DNA of 64,000 bases, from assembly GCA_036555585.1 (NCBI GenBank), contig DATBLE010000024.1, positions 1 through 64,000 of the forward strand. The letters run 5' to 3'. The DNA is from DATBLE01 sp036555585 (lineage in GTDB: Bacteria > Actinomycetota > Thermoleophilia > Gaiellales > Gaiellaceae). Within the stretch, counting starts at the first letter, position 1, and every line of letters starts with the position of its first letter. Below are positions 1 to 8,022 of this stretch, piece by piece. The notes under the pieces were generated by a model. It was not told the origin of the DNA, did no database searches, and saw nothing but the letters and a program-made list of their open reading frames with translations. The position numbers were made by a program, and so were the translations under genes.

Positions 1-37
1 TGATGGGCCGCACGTCTTCTGTGAAAAGGTCTCGCGC

Positions 38-1081
38 GTGGGAATGAGCCAGAACCTCCGGCACCAGCTCGTCAACCTCGGCGGGCTGGGAATCATCCTC
101 CTCTGCTGGACGCTCTACGCCGTCTACCTCTCGCCCACCCAGGGCTGGACCTTCTACTTCCAGCTCACGGTCAACGGGATCATCCTCGGAAGCGTCTACG
201 CGCTGATCGCGCTCGGCTACACGATGGTCTACGGGATCCTGAAGCTGCTCAACTTCGCCCACGGCGACGTGTTCATGGTCGGTGCGTTCATCGCGCTCGG
301 CATCCTGAACTGGATCGGCGGGGCGTTCAGCCCGGCGGTCCCGGCGGGAGGGGGCGGCGCGCTGATCGTGCTCTGCATGTTCGCCGCCGCGATGGCCGGC
401 TCCGGATTCCTCGGGGTCGCGATCGAGCGCTTCGCCTACAGGCCGCTGCGGAACGCGCCGCGGATCGCGCCGCTGATCACGGCGCTCGGCGTCGCGTTCT
501 TCCTCGAGAACTCGATGCTGCTCCTCTTCGGCTCGAAGTTCAGGACCTACAACGGCTTCGACCTGGTCTCGTACAACGGCATCCACATCGGCGGCGACAA
601 CGGCGTCTTCGTCCAGTACCTCGGGCTGACGGTGATCGTCAGCGCGGTCGCGCTGATGATCGGGCTCGTGGCGCTCGTGCGCTGGACGCAGCTCGGGAGG
701 GCGATGCGAGCGGTCTCGTTCGACCGGGAGGCGGCGGCGATGATGGGCATCGACCCCGACCGAGTGATCGCGGGAACGTTCTTCATCGGCTCCGCCCTCG
801 CCGGCGCCGCCGGGGTGATGTTCGGCCTGCTCTACAGCCAGATCTACCACCTGATGGGATTCCTGGCGGGCCTGAAGGGCTTCACGGCCGCCGTCGTCGG
901 CGGCATCGGCAGCATCCCCGGAGCGATGCTCGGCGGCCTGCTCGTCGGCCTGGTCGAGTCGTGGGCGAAGGGCTACCTGAACGGCAACGTCGCCGACGTG
1001 GTCGTGTTCGGGATCCTGATCGGGATCATGCTCGTCCGTCCGAGCGGGCTCCTGGGCACGCCCGCGCTCCAGAAGGTGTAG
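38..1081 (+). CDS. livH: Branched-chain amino acid-type ABC transporter permease (LivH family)
   Basis: Inner-membrane permease of a HAAT/Liv-type ABC importer. The 347-residue protein is almost entirely hydrophobic (about eight membrane segments) and carries the LivH signature near residues 55-80 (GYTMVYGILKLLNFAHGD) and a late cytoplasmic coupling loop around GGIGSIPGAMLGG. It is followed after 3 nt by a LivM-type permease and then by both ATPases, so the transporter core is complete; the binding protein is not in the window and may lie upstream. The GTG at 38 and an ATG at 44 are both possible starts and neither has a strong ribosome site. The 37 bases before it hold no gene. The substrate could be amino acids, amides or urea; the sequence does not decide. 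Confidence 0.9.
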   Translation: MGMSQNLRHQLVNLGGLGIILLCWTLYAVYLSPTQGWTFYFQLTVNGIILGSVYALIALGYTMVYGILKLLNFAHGDVFMVGAFIALGILNWIGGAFSPAVPAGGGGALIVLCMFAAAMAGSGFLGVAIERFAYRPLRNAPRIAPLITALGVAFFLENSMLLLFGSKFRTYNGFDLVSYNGIHIGGDNGVFVQYLGLTVIVSAVALMIGLVALVRWTQLGRAMRAVSFDREAAAMMGIDPDRVIAGTFFIGSALAGAAGVMFGLLYSQIYHLMGFLAGLKGFTAAVVGGIGSIPGAMLGGLLVGLVESWAKGYLNGNVADVVVFGILIGIMLVRPSGLLGTPALQKV

Positions 1082-1084
1082 TCG

Positions 1085-2566
1085 ATGGGCTCGGAACCGC
1101 AGACACCCGGAGCGCCCGCCGAAGAGGCAGGCCCGATCGGGGTCGACCAGTGGGTCGCCCAGGCCGACGAGCGCCGGGAGGCACACGGGGGCGTCACCGG
1201 GCGGATCGTCCGGCTCTGGCGCATGCTCCCGCCGGCGGGGAAGCTGGCGCTGCTCACGCCGGCGATCGCCGTTCCGTTCCTCGGGATCAGCCAGGGCAAC
1301 CTCTTCAACTACGGCATCTTCATCCTGATCTACGCGCTGCTCGCGCTCGGGCTGAACGTGGTCGTCGGGTTCGCAGGACTGCTCGACCTCGGGTACGTCG
1401 CCTTCTTCGGCTTCGGCGCCTACATCTACGCCTTCCTCTCCGGGACGCACAGCGAGAAAGGTCACACGTATACGCACCACTGGGACGCCCAGTACTCGAT
1501 TCCGCTGTGCGTCGCGATCTGCGCATTGCTCGGGCTCTTCCTCGGCTCGTCGTCGCGCCGGCTGCTCGGCGACTACCTCGCGATCGTCACGTTGTTCTTC
1601 GGCCAGGCCTTCGTCGTCTTCACGAACGCGACCGACCCGTACGGGATCACGAACGGCTCCAACGGCCTGGCCAACGTCGACCCGCTGAGGTTCTTCGGCG
1701 GCCACCTCGTGATCGACACGACCCGCGGCTACTACTGGTTCCTGCTCGGCGTCGTCGTGCTGATGCTGATCGTGCTCCACTTCCTGAGCGAGTCGCGAAC
1801 AGGGCGGGCCTGGAAGGCCTCGCGCGAGGATCCGCTCGCCTCGGAGCTGATGGGCATCCCCGTCAACCGGCTGAAGATCATGGCGTTCAGCTTCGGCGCC
1901 GGGATCGCGGGCCTGGCGGGAAGCATCTTCGCGGCCGTCCAGACCGGCGCGTTCCCGCAGAACTTCGGCACCGCCGTGCTGATCCTCATCTACGCCGTCG
2001 TGATCCTCGGGGGCACCGGCAGCCTGGCCGGGATGGTCGTCGGCGCGATCGTGATCATCGCGTCGAATCAGGTGCTCGACTCGACCTCGTCCCCGACCCT
2101 GCAGCGTGTCCTCTTCTACCTGGTGCTGATCGCAGCGGTGCTGCTGACGATGAAGACCTGGCCGAAGCGGCTCGCCGCACTCGCCGGCGCCGTGACGTTC
2201 GGCCTCGTCATCCGCGAGATCGTCGGCGCCGTGTGGACGAACGGCACGAAGGGCCAGGTGACGTCCGGCGGCTTCCTCACGGACGTGATCGAGCACTGGG
2301 TGCTGATCCCGGAGAACCCGCACCGGGTCGCCGTCTGGGGCTACCTGCTCCTGATCGTCTGCATCATCGTGCTCGTCCAGCTCGAGGGTTGGTGGCGAAT
2401 CATGGTCCTCGTCCCCACGCTCACCCTGACGGCGTTCGTCTGGGAGAACCTGCTCATCCTCAACCCCGCCGTCACCCGCTCGGTCCTGTTCGGCGTGCTC
2501 CTGATCGCGGTGATGACGGTCCGTCCCGAAGGGCTCTTCGGGCAGGCGAAGGTGGAGGTCGTCTAG
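1085..2566 (+). CDS. livM: Branched-chain amino acid-type ABC transporter permease (LivM family), extended
   Basis: Second permease of the Liv-type importer, 493 residues, longer than the usual 320-420. It has a hydrophilic N-terminal extension of about 50 residues, the LivM core (ALGLNVVVGFAGLLDLGYVAFFGFGAY near residues 78-106; SREDPLASELMGIPVNRLKIMAFSFGA near 235-265), and an extra C-terminal part with about four more membrane segments. It begins 3 nt after livH. The ATP-binding genes follow after a 209-nt spacer that contains a strong hairpin, so subunit dosage might be modulated there. Family assignment is secure; the role of the extra helices is unknown. Confidence 0.9.
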   Translation: MGSEPQTPGAPAEEAGPIGVDQWVAQADERREAHGGVTGRIVRLWRMLPPAGKLALLTPAIAVPFLGISQGNLFNYGIFILIYALLALGLNVVVGFAGLLDLGYVAFFGFGAYIYAFLSGTHSEKGHTYTHHWDAQYSIPLCVAICALLGLFLGSSSRRLLGDYLAIVTLFFGQAFVVFTNATDPYGITNGSNGLANVDPLRFFGGHLVIDTTRGYYWFLLGVVVLMLIVLHFLSESRTGRAWKASREDPLASELMGIPVNRLKIMAFSFGAGIAGLAGSIFAAVQTGAFPQNFGTAVLILIYAVVILGGTGSLAGMVVGAIVIIASNQVLDSTSSPTLQRVLFYLVLIAAVLLTMKTWPKRLAALAGAVTFGLVIREIVGAVWTNGTKGQVTSGGFLTDVIEHWVLIPENPHRVAVWGYLLLIVCIIVLVQLEGWWRIMVLVPTLTLTAFVWENLLILNPAVTRSVLFGVLLIAVMTVRPEGLFGQAKVEVV

Positions 2567-2775
2567 ATGCCGCTCGCCGCGCTTCGCGCGAGCTCGCTCG
2601 CACGGGGCTGCCAGCGGCAGCCCCGTGGGGGGCTGCATCGACCGGCCCGCTGCGCGGGCATGCCGGTTCCCCCCGTGGTCCCCCCTCCCCAACACCACCT
2701 CGCTCACGGCAAGCGCTTCCGGGCCGCGCCCGCCAGGTCGGTCGCGGCGGCGAAGATCTGTCGGGAGGCTCGATC
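2567..2775 (+). repeat. Intra-operon spacer with a strong hairpin
   Basis: No convincing gene lies here. The spacer holds a perfect inverted repeat at 2601-2627 (arms CACGGGGCTGCC / GGCAGCCCCGTG, loop AGC) and a second one at 2645-2659 (GCCCGC-TGC-GCGGGC). Neither is followed by a T-run, so an RNA-stabilising or attenuating hairpin between livM and livG is as likely as a terminator. A GGGAGG ribosome site at about 2763-2768 precedes the livG ATG. Confidence 0.6.
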
Positions 2776-3573
2776 ATGAGCGCGCTACTCGAACTGACCG
2801 GAGTCTCCAAGGCGTTCGGCGGGTTGCAGGTGATCTCCGGGCTCGACCTCCAGGTCGACGAGAACGAGGTCGTCAGCGTCATCGGCCCGAACGGCGCCGG
2901 CAAGACGACGCTCTTCAACCTGATCACCGGCGTCTACCGGCCCGACGAGGGCGACATCCGCTTCGAGGACGCCTCGATCGCCGGGCTGGCCCCGTACCGG
3001 ATCAACCAGCGGGGCATCGCCCGGACGTTCCAGAACCTGCGGCTGTTCCTGAACATGACCGTCAAGGAGAACGTGATGGCGGCCGCCTACGGGCACACGC
3101 GGGCCGGCGTCGTGCGGTCGATCTTGCGGACGCCCGGCATGCGGCGCGAGGAGAAGGAGATCGCCGCGCTCGCCGAGGAACGGCTGTCCTTCTTCGGCCA
3201 GCGGCTGATGGGCTACCGCTGGAACCAGCCGGCGTACTCGCTCTCGTACGCGAACCGCAGGCGGCTGGAGATCGCCCGGGCGACGGCGACCAATCCGAGG
3301 CTGCTCCTGCTCGACGAGCCCGCAGCCGGGATGAATCCCGTCGAGACGCACGAGATCACCGAGCTGATCGGGAAGCTCCGCACGGACGGCGGCTACACCG
3401 TGCTCGTGATCGAGCACGACATGCACGTGGTCGAGGGCATCTCGGACCGCGTGGTCGCGCTCGACCACGGCGTCAAGATCGCCGAGGGCTCGTTCGACCA
3501 GGTGGCGACGAACCCGCAGGTGGTCGAGGCGTACCTGGGTCGCCCGGCGGCCTCGCAGGCGGGGGCCGGATGA
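2776..3573 (+). CDS. livG: Liv-type ABC transporter ATP-binding protein (LivG family)
   Basis: Cytoplasmic ATPase that powers the importer together with LivF. 265 residues with Walker A GPNGAGKTT near residue 40, Q-loop in FQNLRLF, an ABC signature that reads LSYANRR rather than LSGGQ (variation at this site is usual in LivG), Walker B LLLLDEP and a switch histidine in VIEHD. The ATG at 2776 is chosen because GGGAGG precedes it at good spacing; the reading frame stays open far upstream but that part is out-of-frame livM. Its TGA overlaps the livF ATG (ATGA), implying translational coupling. Confidence 0.92.
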   Translation: MSALLELTGVSKAFGGLQVISGLDLQVDENEVVSVIGPNGAGKTTLFNLITGVYRPDEGDIRFEDASIAGLAPYRINQRGIARTFQNLRLFLNMTVKENVMAAAYGHTRAGVVRSILRTPGMRREEKEIAALAEERLSFFGQRLMGYRWNQPAYSLSYANRRRLEIARATATNPRLLLLDEPAAGMNPVETHEITELIGKLRTDGGYTVLVIEHDMHVVEGISDRVVALDHGVKIAEGSFDQVATNPQVVEAYLGRPAASQAGAG

Positions 3574-4289
3574 CCGAGAACGGAACGCCGCTGCTCGAGC
3601 TGGACACGGTCGACACCTACTACGGGCCGATCCACATCCTCCAGGGGCTGTCGCTGGTCGTGCGGCCGGGCGAGCTCGTCTGCCTGCTCGGCGGCAACGC
3701 CTCGGGGAAGTCGACCACGCTGAAGACGGTGCTCGGGATCGTCAAGCCGCGGTCGGGGCGGGTCAGCTTCGCGGGCGAGGACGTGACCGGCCGCCCGACC
3801 AGCTACCGCATCGGCAAAGGCATGGCGATCGTGCCCGAGAACCGGCGGCTGTTCGGGCCGATGACGGTGCTCGAGAACCTCCAGATGGGCGCGTACCTGA
3901 CCGGCGGCGGCGAGCCCGAGGACTACGAGCGCGTCTACACGCTCTTCCCCCTGCTGTACGAGCGGCGGGCGCAGCTGGCGGGGACGCTGTCCGGCGGCGA
4001 GCAGCAGATGGTGGCGATGGCGCGGGCGCTGATGTCCCGGCCGAAGCTGATGCTGATGGACGAGCCGTCGATGGGGCTCGCGCCGATCCTCGTCGAGCGC
4101 AGCTTCCAGATCATCAAGCAGGTGCACGAGGCCGGCGTCGCCGTCCTCGTCGTCGAGCAGAACGCGAACGTATCGCTCTCGATTGCCGACCGCGGCTACG
4201 TGCTCTCCACCGGCCGGCTGGTGCTGGAGGGCAAGGCGTCGGAGCTGCTCGAGCACGAGGACCTGCGGAAGGCGTACCTGGGTCGCTGA
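3570..4289 (+). CDS. livF: Liv-type ABC transporter ATP-binding protein (LivF family)
   Basis: Second ATPase of the importer, 239 residues, starting at the ATG that overlaps the livG stop codon. Walker A is GGNASGKST, the signature is LSGGEQQMVAMARAL, Walker B is LMLMDEP, and the protein ends in the family-typical AYLGR. It is the last gene of the permease/ATPase operon. About 130 nt of its 3' end occur again, degenerate, at 4671-4815, the result of a local tandem duplication. Confidence 0.92.
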   Translation: MTENGTPLLELDTVDTYYGPIHILQGLSLVVRPGELVCLLGGNASGKSTTLKTVLGIVKPRSGRVSFAGEDVTGRPTSYRIGKGMAIVPENRRLFGPMTVLENLQMGAYLTGGGEPEDYERVYTLFPLLYERRAQLAGTLSGGEQQMVAMARALMSRPKLMLMDEPSMGLAPILVERSFQIIKQVHEAGVAVLVVEQNANVSLSIADRGYVLSTGRLVLEGKASELLEHEDLRKAYLGR

Positions 4290-4428
4290 CCGGGGACTGA
4301 CCCCGAAGGGTCTCCCCCCAGAGGTCGCAGCGAGCCCAGCCTGCAGGGTCAGACCCTGTGGAGTCTGTTCCTGCCGAGGTCGCGGCGAGCCCAGCCTGCA
4401 GGGTCAGACCCGTGTGGGGTCTGACCCT

Positions 4429-4489
4429 CAGACGGAGTCGCGGAAGGCAACGGTCTCGCTCGCGAGCTGCGAGGACTTCTCGATCGACG
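4429..4489 (-). pseudogene. Decayed 3' fragment of the DUF3303 gene
   Basis: About 60 nt that match, with scattered substitutions, the 3' end of the intact DUF3303 gene at 4901-4962 on the same strand (both begin CAGACGGAGTCGCG on the plus strand). There is no start codon and no rest of the gene. It is the left copy of the tandem duplication. Confidence 0.7.
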
Positions 4490-4670
4490 GGCTCGTCGTT
4501 GTCGGCGAGGCCTGTGCACTCTCCAGGCGATTTCCGACGAGTCCGAGATGGACGACCCGGGGTCAGACCCACGCTGGAACCGTGCCGATTCGTCCACAGA
4601 CCCTTGGATCGGTGCGGCGTCGAGCCTGTGGGCTCCTCGTCGCGGTTCCATGCGGGGTCAGACCCCCCTA

Positions 4671-4815
4671 CAGAACCGTAACGCGCTCTCCACAACGTGT
4701 CGCTCGATCGCGGATCGCGTTTACGTGCTCTCCACCGGCCGGCTCGTCCTGAAGGGGCAAGGCGTCGGAGCTGCTCGAGCACGAGGACCTGCGGAAGGCG
4801 TACGTCGGCCGCTAG
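4671..4815 (+). pseudogene. Decayed 3' fragment of livF
   Basis: Near-duplicate of the last ~130 nt of livF (4159-4289): the stretch encoding VLSTGRLVL, then SELLEHEDLRKAY and the final GR-stop is recognisable, ending in TAG at 4813-4815. A short insertion near 4684-4694 and a one-base change in the GGGCAAGG stretch break the frame relative to livF. It has no start and no ATPase motifs and is not expected to be functional. Confidence 0.8.
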
Positions 4816-4899
4816 TAGGGACTGACCCCGAAGGGGTCTGTCCCTGCCGAGGTCGCAGCGAGCCCAGCCTGCAGGGCCAGACCCTGCGGGGTCTGACCC

Positions 4900-5196
4900 T
4901 CAGACGGAGTCGCGATAGGCGACCGCCTCGCCCGCGAGCTGCGACGACTCCTCGATCGGGAGGATCGGAGTCGCCTCGAAGCGCAGCCACGGCGTCCACG
5001 GGTCGATCGTGCGCGCGAGAGTGGCGGCGCTGTCGACCTCCACGATGGCGACGCCGCCGCTCCCGTCCGCGAACCCGTAGAAGCCCTTGCTGAAGTCGGC
5101 GCCGTCCGGCGGCTGCCACTGCGAGAAGACCGAGAGGGACCGCTTCTGACCCTCTTCGGTGGTGTCGATGAACTTCCAGCTGACGTGGAACAGCAT
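4900..5196 (-). CDS. DUF3303 family small protein
   Basis: 98-residue protein beginning MLFHVSWKF, the typical N-terminus of the DUF3303 family of small alpha/beta-barrel-like proteins of unknown function. A GGAGG site lies about 8 nt upstream of the ATG. The middle (GFYGFADGSGGVAIVEVDS) fits the family pattern of a sheet-forming dimeric barrel. No catalytic residues can be assigned. Its stop codon lies directly beside the palindrome cluster, and its 3' end was duplicated along with livF. Confidence 0.75.
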   Translation of the reverse strand: MLFHVSWKFIDTTEEGQKRSLSVFSQWQPPDGADFSKGFYGFADGSGGVAIVEVDSAATLARTIDPWTPWLRFEATPILPIEESSQLAGEAVAYRDSV

Positions 5197-5232
5197 TGCG
5201 GGCCTCCTTCGAGTCTGTTGGCGGAGCTTAGA

Positions 5233-5261
5233 AGGGACAGACCCCGCAGGGGTCTGTCCCT
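5233..5261. repeat. Perfect palindrome, GGGACAGACCCC family
   Basis: Perfect inverted repeat with 13-nt arms (AGGGACAGACCCC / GGGGTCTGTCCCT) and loop GCA. It sits between the divergent DUF3303 and aminotransferase genes. A half-site of the related GGGGACAGTCCC type follows at 5298-5309, next to the promoter of the next gene. Same family as 4817-4845, 15747-15777, 60238-60265 and 63020-63047. Confidence 0.85.
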
Positions 5262-5321
5262 GCAGAAGCCGAGCGCGTTGCGGTCCTGTGGCATCCCGGG
5301 GACAGTCCCTACTATGAGAAC

Positions 5322-6476
5322 GTGGCGGTCACGTCCTCCAGGCTCGGCGCCGGGATCCGCTCCGAGTTTCCGATCCTCGCGCACACGACCTACCTGAACT
5401 CCTGCTCGCAGGGGGCGCTCTCGCACCGCGTGCGGGCGGCGTACGAGGAGTACCTGGCCGGCTGGGACGAGAACGGCGCCGAGTGGGCGCACTGGGTGGA
5501 GCGCGCCGAGGCGGCGCGGGCGGCGTTCGCGCGGCTGCTGCACGCCGGGCCCGCCGAGGTCGCGGTCACCACCTCCGTCACCCAGGGCGTCTCCGGCATC
5601 GTCAGCGCGCTCGACCTCCGCGCGCGCCCGCGGATCGTGATCAGCGAGTACGAGTTCCCGACGGTCGGCCAGATCGCCCACGCGCAGGAGCTGCGCGGCG
5701 CCGAGGTCGTGCACGTCACGCCGGAAGCCGACGGCTCGATCCCGGCCGAGCGCTTCGCCGAGGCGATCGACGAGCGCACGGCGCTCGTCTGCTGCACGAC
5801 CGTCTCCTACCGCACTGGCCACCGCCACGACGTCGCGGAGATCGCCCGGCTCGCGCACGACCAGGGCGCACTCTGCCTCGCCGACTCGTACCAGGCGGTG
5901 GGCGCGATCGACTTCGACGCCCACGCGCTCGGCGTCGACTTCGCCACGGGCGGCACGGTCAAGTACCTGCTCGGCTCGTCGGGGCTCGGCTTTCTCTACG
6001 TTCGCCCGGGCCTCCTGCCGGCGCTGCTCCCGACGCAGACCGGCTGGTTCGCGGACGAGGACATCTTCCGGATGGACATCTCCGACTACTCGCCCGCCGC
6101 CGACGCGCGCCGCTTCGACGCGGGCACGCCGCCGGTCCCCAACATCTACGCCGGCCTCGCCGGCATGTCGCTGGTCGAGGAGGCCGGCACCGGCGCGATC
6201 GAGGAGCACGTCGCCGGGCTCGCCACCCGCCTGATCGACGGTCTCGAGGAGCTGGGCGCGACCGTCGCCACTCCGCGCGATCCGGCGCGCCGCGGCCCGC
6301 TCGTCTGCGTCCGCTCCACCGACGTGAACGCGCTGGTCGCCGCCCTCGCCGCCGAGCGGATCACGTGCTCCGAGCGCGACGCGAACCTGCGCATCTCGCT
6401 GCACCTCTACAACGTCGAGGACGACGTCGACGCGGTGCTCGCGGCGCTCGCCTCTCACCGGCAGCTGCTGGCCTGA
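5322..6476 (+). CDS. Class V aminotransferase-fold PLP enzyme
   Basis: 384-residue cytosolic PLP enzyme of the aminotransferase class V / cysteine desulfurase-like superfamily. It shows the usual N-terminal start (FPILAHTTYLNSCSQG), the cofactor aspartate region (ALCLADSYQAVG, near residue 190) and the Schiff-base lysine in GGTVKYLLG (about residue 213). It lacks an obvious catalytic cysteine loop of the SufS type, so a desulfurase role is doubtful; kynureninase-like or isopenicillin-epimerase-like transformations are alternatives. The GTG at 5322 is supported by a TACTAT hexamer at 5310-5315, exactly 6 nt upstream, which suggests a leaderless mRNA. No functional partner is adjacent. Confidence 0.8.
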   Translation: MAVTSSRLGAGIRSEFPILAHTTYLNSCSQGALSHRVRAAYEEYLAGWDENGAEWAHWVERAEAARAAFARLLHAGPAEVAVTTSVTQGVSGIVSALDLRARPRIVISEYEFPTVGQIAHAQELRGAEVVHVTPEADGSIPAERFAEAIDERTALVCCTTVSYRTGHRHDVAEIARLAHDQGALCLADSYQAVGAIDFDAHALGVDFATGGTVKYLLGSSGLGFLYVRPGLLPALLPTQTGWFADEDIFRMDISDYSPAADARRFDAGTPPVPNIYAGLAGMSLVEEAGTGAIEEHVAGLATRLIDGLEELGATVATPRDPARRGPLVCVRSTDVNALVAALAAERITCSERDANLRISLHLYNVEDDVDAVLAALASHRQLLA

Positions 6477-6518
6477 CGGAGCGGGAAGAGGTCCGGCCGG
6501 CCGGTCGTTGCAAACGCC

Positions 6519-6662
6519 ATGACAGTGTGGATCGTGATCGCAGCGGTCGACCTTGCCGTCCTGCTCGGGTTTCGCCTCGTCGGCGGGCTCGGCGCCGCCG
6601 CCTCGGCGTTCGAGGAGTGGGGTTGCGCGGCGGGTCGAGTCGGCTGCGTGACCTGCAACTGA
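6519..6662 (+). CDS. Possible 47-residue single-pass membrane peptide
   Basis: Short open frame from ATG 6519 to TGA 6660-6662. The first ~28 residues are strongly hydrophobic (starts MTVWIVIAAVDLAVLLGF), consistent with one membrane helix, and the tail is short with three cysteines (WGCAAGR, GCVTCN). It lies in the 260-nt gap between the aminotransferase and the molybdenum hydroxylase operon. No ribosome site is obvious. It is not recognised as any family; it could be a small membrane protein or chance. Confidence 0.35.
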   Translation: MTVWIVIAAVDLAVLLGFRLVGGLGAAASAFEEWGCAAGRVGCVTCN

Positions 6663-6736
6663 GGCCGGATCGCCGTGCGAACGGCGCCGTCGGCGTAGCC
6701 GCCGACCGTCGGCGCACGCCCAGTTAGAGTAGGCCG

Positions 6737-7537
6737 ATGCTGCTGCGAGAGCTCGACTACGCACGTCCCGACTCGGTCGACGAGGCGGTGAAGCTCCTCG
6801 CCGCGCGAGAGGACGCCCGCGCGCTCGCCGGCGGGCAGAGCCTCGTGAACGTGATGAAGACGCGCGTCGCCGCCCCCGAGCTCGTGGTCGACCTGAACCG
6901 GATCGACGCGCTGCGCGGGATCTCGAGCAACGGCGGCGCGCTGGAGATCGGGGCGATGACGACGTACGCCGCGATCGTCGACTCGCCGGAGGTGGCGGCC
7001 GCGCGGCCGATCCTCGCCGAGGTCGCGCGGACGATCGCCGACGTCCAGGTGCGGAACCGGGGGACGATCGGCGGGAACATCTGCTCCAGCGATCCGACGA
7101 ACCACTTCCCGCCGCTGCTCGCGGCGCTCGGGGCGGAGCTGGTGATCCGCAGCGCGGACGGGGAGCGCACCGTCTCCACCGACGAGTTCTTCGAGGGGGT
7201 GTTCGCCACCGCCGTGCATCCCGGCGAGCTGCTCACCGCCGTGCGCATCCCGGCCAAGGGCGACGCCCGCGACGGCTGGGCGAGCGCGACGCTCGGCCGA
7301 GACGGAACCGGAATCGTCAGCGTCGCCGCCACCGTCTCGGCGGGCAACGCGCGGATCGCGATCGGCTGCGTCGCCGCCACGCCGGTGATCGTCACCGCGA
7401 GCGCGGACGAGACCGCCGTCGAGGACGCGGTCGGCGCCGCCGGCCTCGATCCGCCCAGCGACGTCCACGCCTCGGCCGACTACCGCCGCCACCTCGCCGC
7501 CGTGCTCGCGGCCCGGGCCGTCAGGGACGCCTCATGA
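6737..7537 (+). CDS. Molybdenum hydroxylase FAD-binding (medium) subunit
   Basis: 266-residue FAD subunit of a xanthine dehydrogenase / CO dehydrogenase family enzyme; it passes electrons from the 2Fe-2S subunit onward. FAD-binding motifs are AGGQSLVNVMKTR (about residues 31-44) and the TIGGNICSSDP loop (about residues 111-121). First gene of a four-gene operon (FAD, FeS, Mo, CoxG-like). A TAGAGT hexamer at 6725-6730, 6 nt before the ATG, supports this start as leaderless. The stop overlaps the next start (ATGA). Confidence 0.9.
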   Translation: MLLRELDYARPDSVDEAVKLLAAREDARALAGGQSLVNVMKTRVAAPELVVDLNRIDALRGISSNGGALEIGAMTTYAAIVDSPEVAAARPILAEVARTIADVQVRNRGTIGGNICSSDPTNHFPPLLAALGAELVIRSADGERTVSTDEFFEGVFATAVHPGELLTAVRIPAKGDARDGWASATLGRDGTGIVSVAATVSAGNARIAIGCVAATPVIVTASADETAVEDAVGAAGLDPPSDVHASADYRRHLAAVLAARAVRDAS

Positions 7538-8022
7538 GCGACCACACGATCGCGGTGAGCGTCAACGGCGAGCGCTACGAGCGCGAGGTCGAGGCGCGGA
7601 AGCTGCTCGTCCACTTCATCCGCGACGACCTCGACCTCACGGGCACCCACGTCGGCTGCGACACGGGCAACTGCGGCGCCTGCACCGTCCTGCTCGACGG
7701 CACCGCGGTGAAGAGCTGCATGCTGCTCGCCCCGCAGGCCGACGGCGCCGAGATCACCACCGTCGAGGGCCTCGCCGGCGACGACGGTGAGCTCACCCCG
7801 CTCCAGCGGGCCTTCCACGAGCACCACGGCCTCCAGTGCGGCTACTGCACGCCCGGCATGCTGCTCAGCGCCACGTACCTGCTCTCGCACACCCCGCAGC
7901 CGAGCGAGGAGGAGATCCGGCGCGCGATTCAGGGCAACATCTGCCGCTGCACCGGCTACGTCAACATCGTCAAGGCCGTTCAGGCCGCGTCCGGGGGACT
8001 GTCCCCCGTCACCGAAACGTGA
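7534..8022 (+). CDS. Molybdenum hydroxylase 2Fe-2S (small) subunit
   Basis: 162-residue iron-sulfur subunit. The plant-ferredoxin-like cluster motif (CDTGNCGACTVLLDG) and the second cluster motif (CGYCTPGM ... CRCTGY) are both present, so both 2Fe-2S clusters should form. The final residues (about GGLSPVTET) are encoded by a GGGGGACTGTCCCCC palindrome at 7993-8007, probably an inserted repeat that replaced the original C-terminus. The gene overlaps the previous one by ATGA and the next by GTGA. Confidence 0.92.
   Translation: MSDHTIAVSVNGERYEREVEARKLLVHFIRDDLDLTGTHVGCDTGNCGACTVLLDGTAVKSCMLLAPQADGAEITTVEGLAGDDGELTPLQRAFHEHHGLQCGYCTPGMLLSATYLLSHTPQPSEEEIRRAIQGNICRCTGYVNIVKAVQAASGGLSPVTET
7993..8007. 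repeat. GGGGGAC-T-GTCCCCC palindrome inside the 3' end of the FeS subunit gene
   Basis: Perfect 15-nt palindrome within coding sequence, 15 nt before the stop codon. The core GGGGACTGTCCCC is also found at 23247-23259. It encodes part of the non-conserved C-terminal tail, consistent with in-frame insertion of a repeat. Confidence 0.75.

Larger units (their letters stand above)
4290..4899. repeat. Tandem segmental duplication packed with GGGTCAGACCC-type palindromes
   Basis: This 610-nt stretch carries no intact gene. The order livF 3' end, palindromes, DUF3303 3' end occurs twice: the first copy ends in a decayed DUF3303 fragment (4429-4489) and the second starts with a decayed livF fragment (4671-4815). 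The offset is 526 nt at the livF stop codons and 472 nt at the DUF3303 stops; the 54-nt difference is an extra palindrome unit in the first copy. Palindromes related to GGGGTCAGACCCC recur at about 4293-4320, 4360-4425, 4555-4570, 4652-4666, 4817-4845 and 4873-4900. Spacing is irregular, so this is not a CRISPR array. Confidence 0.8.

Noticed and set aside
2567..2779. 70-codon open frame between livM and livG
   Set aside because: No homology pattern, starts directly at the livM stop and consists largely of hairpin sequence; treated as spacer.
4290..4900. CRISPR-like repeat array
   Set aside because: Repeat units vary in length and spacing, are palindromes rather than direct repeats with unique spacers, and no cas gene is near.
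4812..6764. 650-codon open frame on the minus strand
   Set aside because: Arg/Ala/Asp-rich shadow of the class V aminotransferase and palindromes; no domain recognised.
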